Shown one piece after another: positions 63,258 to 64,000 of a DNA stretch of 64,000 nt. Every line of letters starts with the position of its first letter. Positions within the stretch are counted from its first letter, which is position 1. This DNA comes from Campylobacter concisus. GTDB lineage: Bacteria > Campylobacterota > Campylobacteria > Campylobacterales > Campylobacteraceae. The translations under genes and the position numbers were made by a program. Location: NCBI RefSeq assembly GCF_003048905.1, contig NZ_PIRO01000001.1, positions 186,001 to 250,000 on the forward strand, in the 5' to 3' direction. Below the pieces are notes generated by a model. It was not told the origin of the DNA. It was given only the letters and a program-made list of their open reading frames with translations, and ran no database searches.

Positions 63258-64000
63258 TCATTTTCCTAAACAAAAATGGCTAAACATCTCGTCTAAAATT
63301 TCACTTCTCTCAAATGGCTTTGTGATGCTTGCAAGCGCCTTTATCGCACTATTTAGCTCATAAGCAAAAATTTCTAGCTCCTCTTCGCTGAGTCTCAAAA
63401 AGGCTCTTTTTAAAGCCTCACTCGCCTCTTTGCAGCTTAAAATTTGGCGGTTTGAGCTTAGCATGATCTCGTCGGTATCTTGTGTCTTGAGGTAGCTCTC
63501 AAGCTCTTTTAAAACTACACTCGTATCATTTTTTGCTGAAATTTTGATAGCACCCTCTAGCTCTATGTCAAATTTAAACGCCAGATCGCTTTTGTTTAAG
63601 ATAAAAAAGGCTTTTTTGTTTGAGCTAGAAACGAGCCTAATTATCTCTTTATCTTGCTCGTCGCTTAGATTTGAGCCATCAAAAACAGATAGGATGATGT
63701 CAGCCTCGTTTATAGCTGAGATTGAGTAGTTTATGCCGATTTGTTCGATCCTTCCAGCATCTTTTCTAATGCCAGCGGTATCTATTATGCGAACCAGATG
63801 TGAGCCGATCTTGAAATTTTCTTCTATCCTATCTCTAGTCGTGCCCGCCTCGTCGCTAACGATCGCCCTCTCGTATGCCAAAAATGAGTTTAAAATGGAG
63901 CTTTTGCCAACATTTGGCTTACCAACGATAGCGATCTTAAAGCCATCAATCAGGCCTCTTCTTTGCTCGCTAAGTGCGGCTATGCGCTCTAGTTTCTCGC
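63258..64000 (-). CDS. mnmE: tRNA modification GTPase MnmE (5' end missing)
   Basis: Acts with MnmG to modify the wobble uridine of several tRNAs (nm5/cmnm5). Only the C-terminal 246 or so residues are in the window; the frame is open to the edge. G1 is [10 protein letters not shown] (near the edge), switch regions are [10 protein letters not shown] and [13 protein letters not shown], and G4 is LNKSDL. The gene ends in the conserved FCLGK with the essential Cys. The N-terminal folate-binding domain lies outside. Confidence 0.95.
   Translation of the reverse strand, partial: EKLERIAALSEQRRGLIDGFKIAIVGKPNVGKSSILNSFLAYERAIVSDEAGTTRDRIEENFKIGSHLVRIIDTAGIRKDAGRIEQIGINYSISAINEADIILSVFDGSNLSDEQDKEIIRLVSSSNKKAFFILNKSDLAFKFDIELEGAIKISAKNDTSVVLKELESYLKTQDTDEIMLSSNRQILSCKEASEALKRAFLRLSEEELEIFAYELNSAIKALASITKPFERSEILDEMFSHFCLGK

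Noticed and set aside
1-64000. CRISPR arrays, IS elements, prophage and rRNA
   Set aside because: No regularly spaced repeats, transposases, phage structural genes or rRNA sequence were seen while reading both strands.

Overview
The window is chromosomal DNA from an epsilonproteobacterium, almost certainly a Campylobacter (C. concisus-like rather than C. jejuni, though species cannot be fixed by eye). The basis is AT-rich DNA with TTTAAA/AAATTT-rich gaps, TATAAT -10 boxes with poor -35 boxes, and gene blocks that I recall in the same order in C. jejuni: ispB-hemA-proS-fxsA-hemC with ubiD; cprR-cprS-htrA-cbpA-hspR-kefB; lolC-secA-lolA with a PIF1-like helicase; ftsL-like-rsmH-PPIase-ftsA-ftsZ; purH-djlA-like-purL-mnmE. 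No rRNA, IS element, prophage or CRISPR array was seen, and there is one tRNA.

Layout. 1-0.7 kb: tail of an unidentified gene, HU protein and tRNA-Leu(CAA). 0.7-2.5 kb: a 586-aa EF-hand protein behind a strong-looking sigma-28 (FliA) promoter. 2.6-5.7 kb: AEC transporter, a Met/Lys/Asp repeat exported protein and a two-component pair. 5.8-9.2 kb: aldehyde dehydrogenase and a phosphatase/unknown pair. 9.3-16.3 kb: BrkB-like protein, plasminogen-binding-domain protein, Csd3/Pgp3-type M23 peptidase, MgtE, Nudix, a candidate 26-aa membrane protein and Ppk. 16.5-25.9 kb: ubiD, a decayed exported gene, then a long minus-strand haem/isoprenoid/proS operon ending in an Imm10-like gene. 26.0-27.3 kb: metY. 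27.6-36.0 kb: K+/H+-type antiporter, a degenerate GGDEF-like protein, CprSR, HtrA, CbpA-HspR and KefB. 36.1-48.2 kb: LolC-like permease, SecA, LolA, helicase, a two-hydrolase lipoprotein, DUF523, aminotransferase and RsmH/FtsL-like. 48.3-53.1 kb: aldolase-like protein, PPIase and FtsA/FtsZ. 53.2-55.1 kb: a three-gene DUF59 / haem-copper-oxidase-like / DUF2249 operon behind an FNR/CRP-type box. 55.1-64.0 kb: MsrAB, PurH, DjlA-like, SDH-type serine protease, PurL, MdaB and the 3' part of mnmE.

How the genes work together. Envelope and division functions dominate: Csd3-like peptidase, NlpC/P60-M15 lipoprotein, LolA/LolC, SecA, FtsA/Z/L-like and RsmH. Protein quality control is the second theme: HtrA, CbpA under HspR, MsrAB, SurA/PpiD-like PPIase and DjlA-like. 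The least explained parts, and the best places for something new, are the sigma-28 EF-hand gene, the MxKDx-repeat protein with its two-component pair, the NlpC/P60-M15C fusion, the DUF2249 operon with its FNR-like site, and several small membrane or immunity-like genes. No single multi-gene defence or mobile system is visible.
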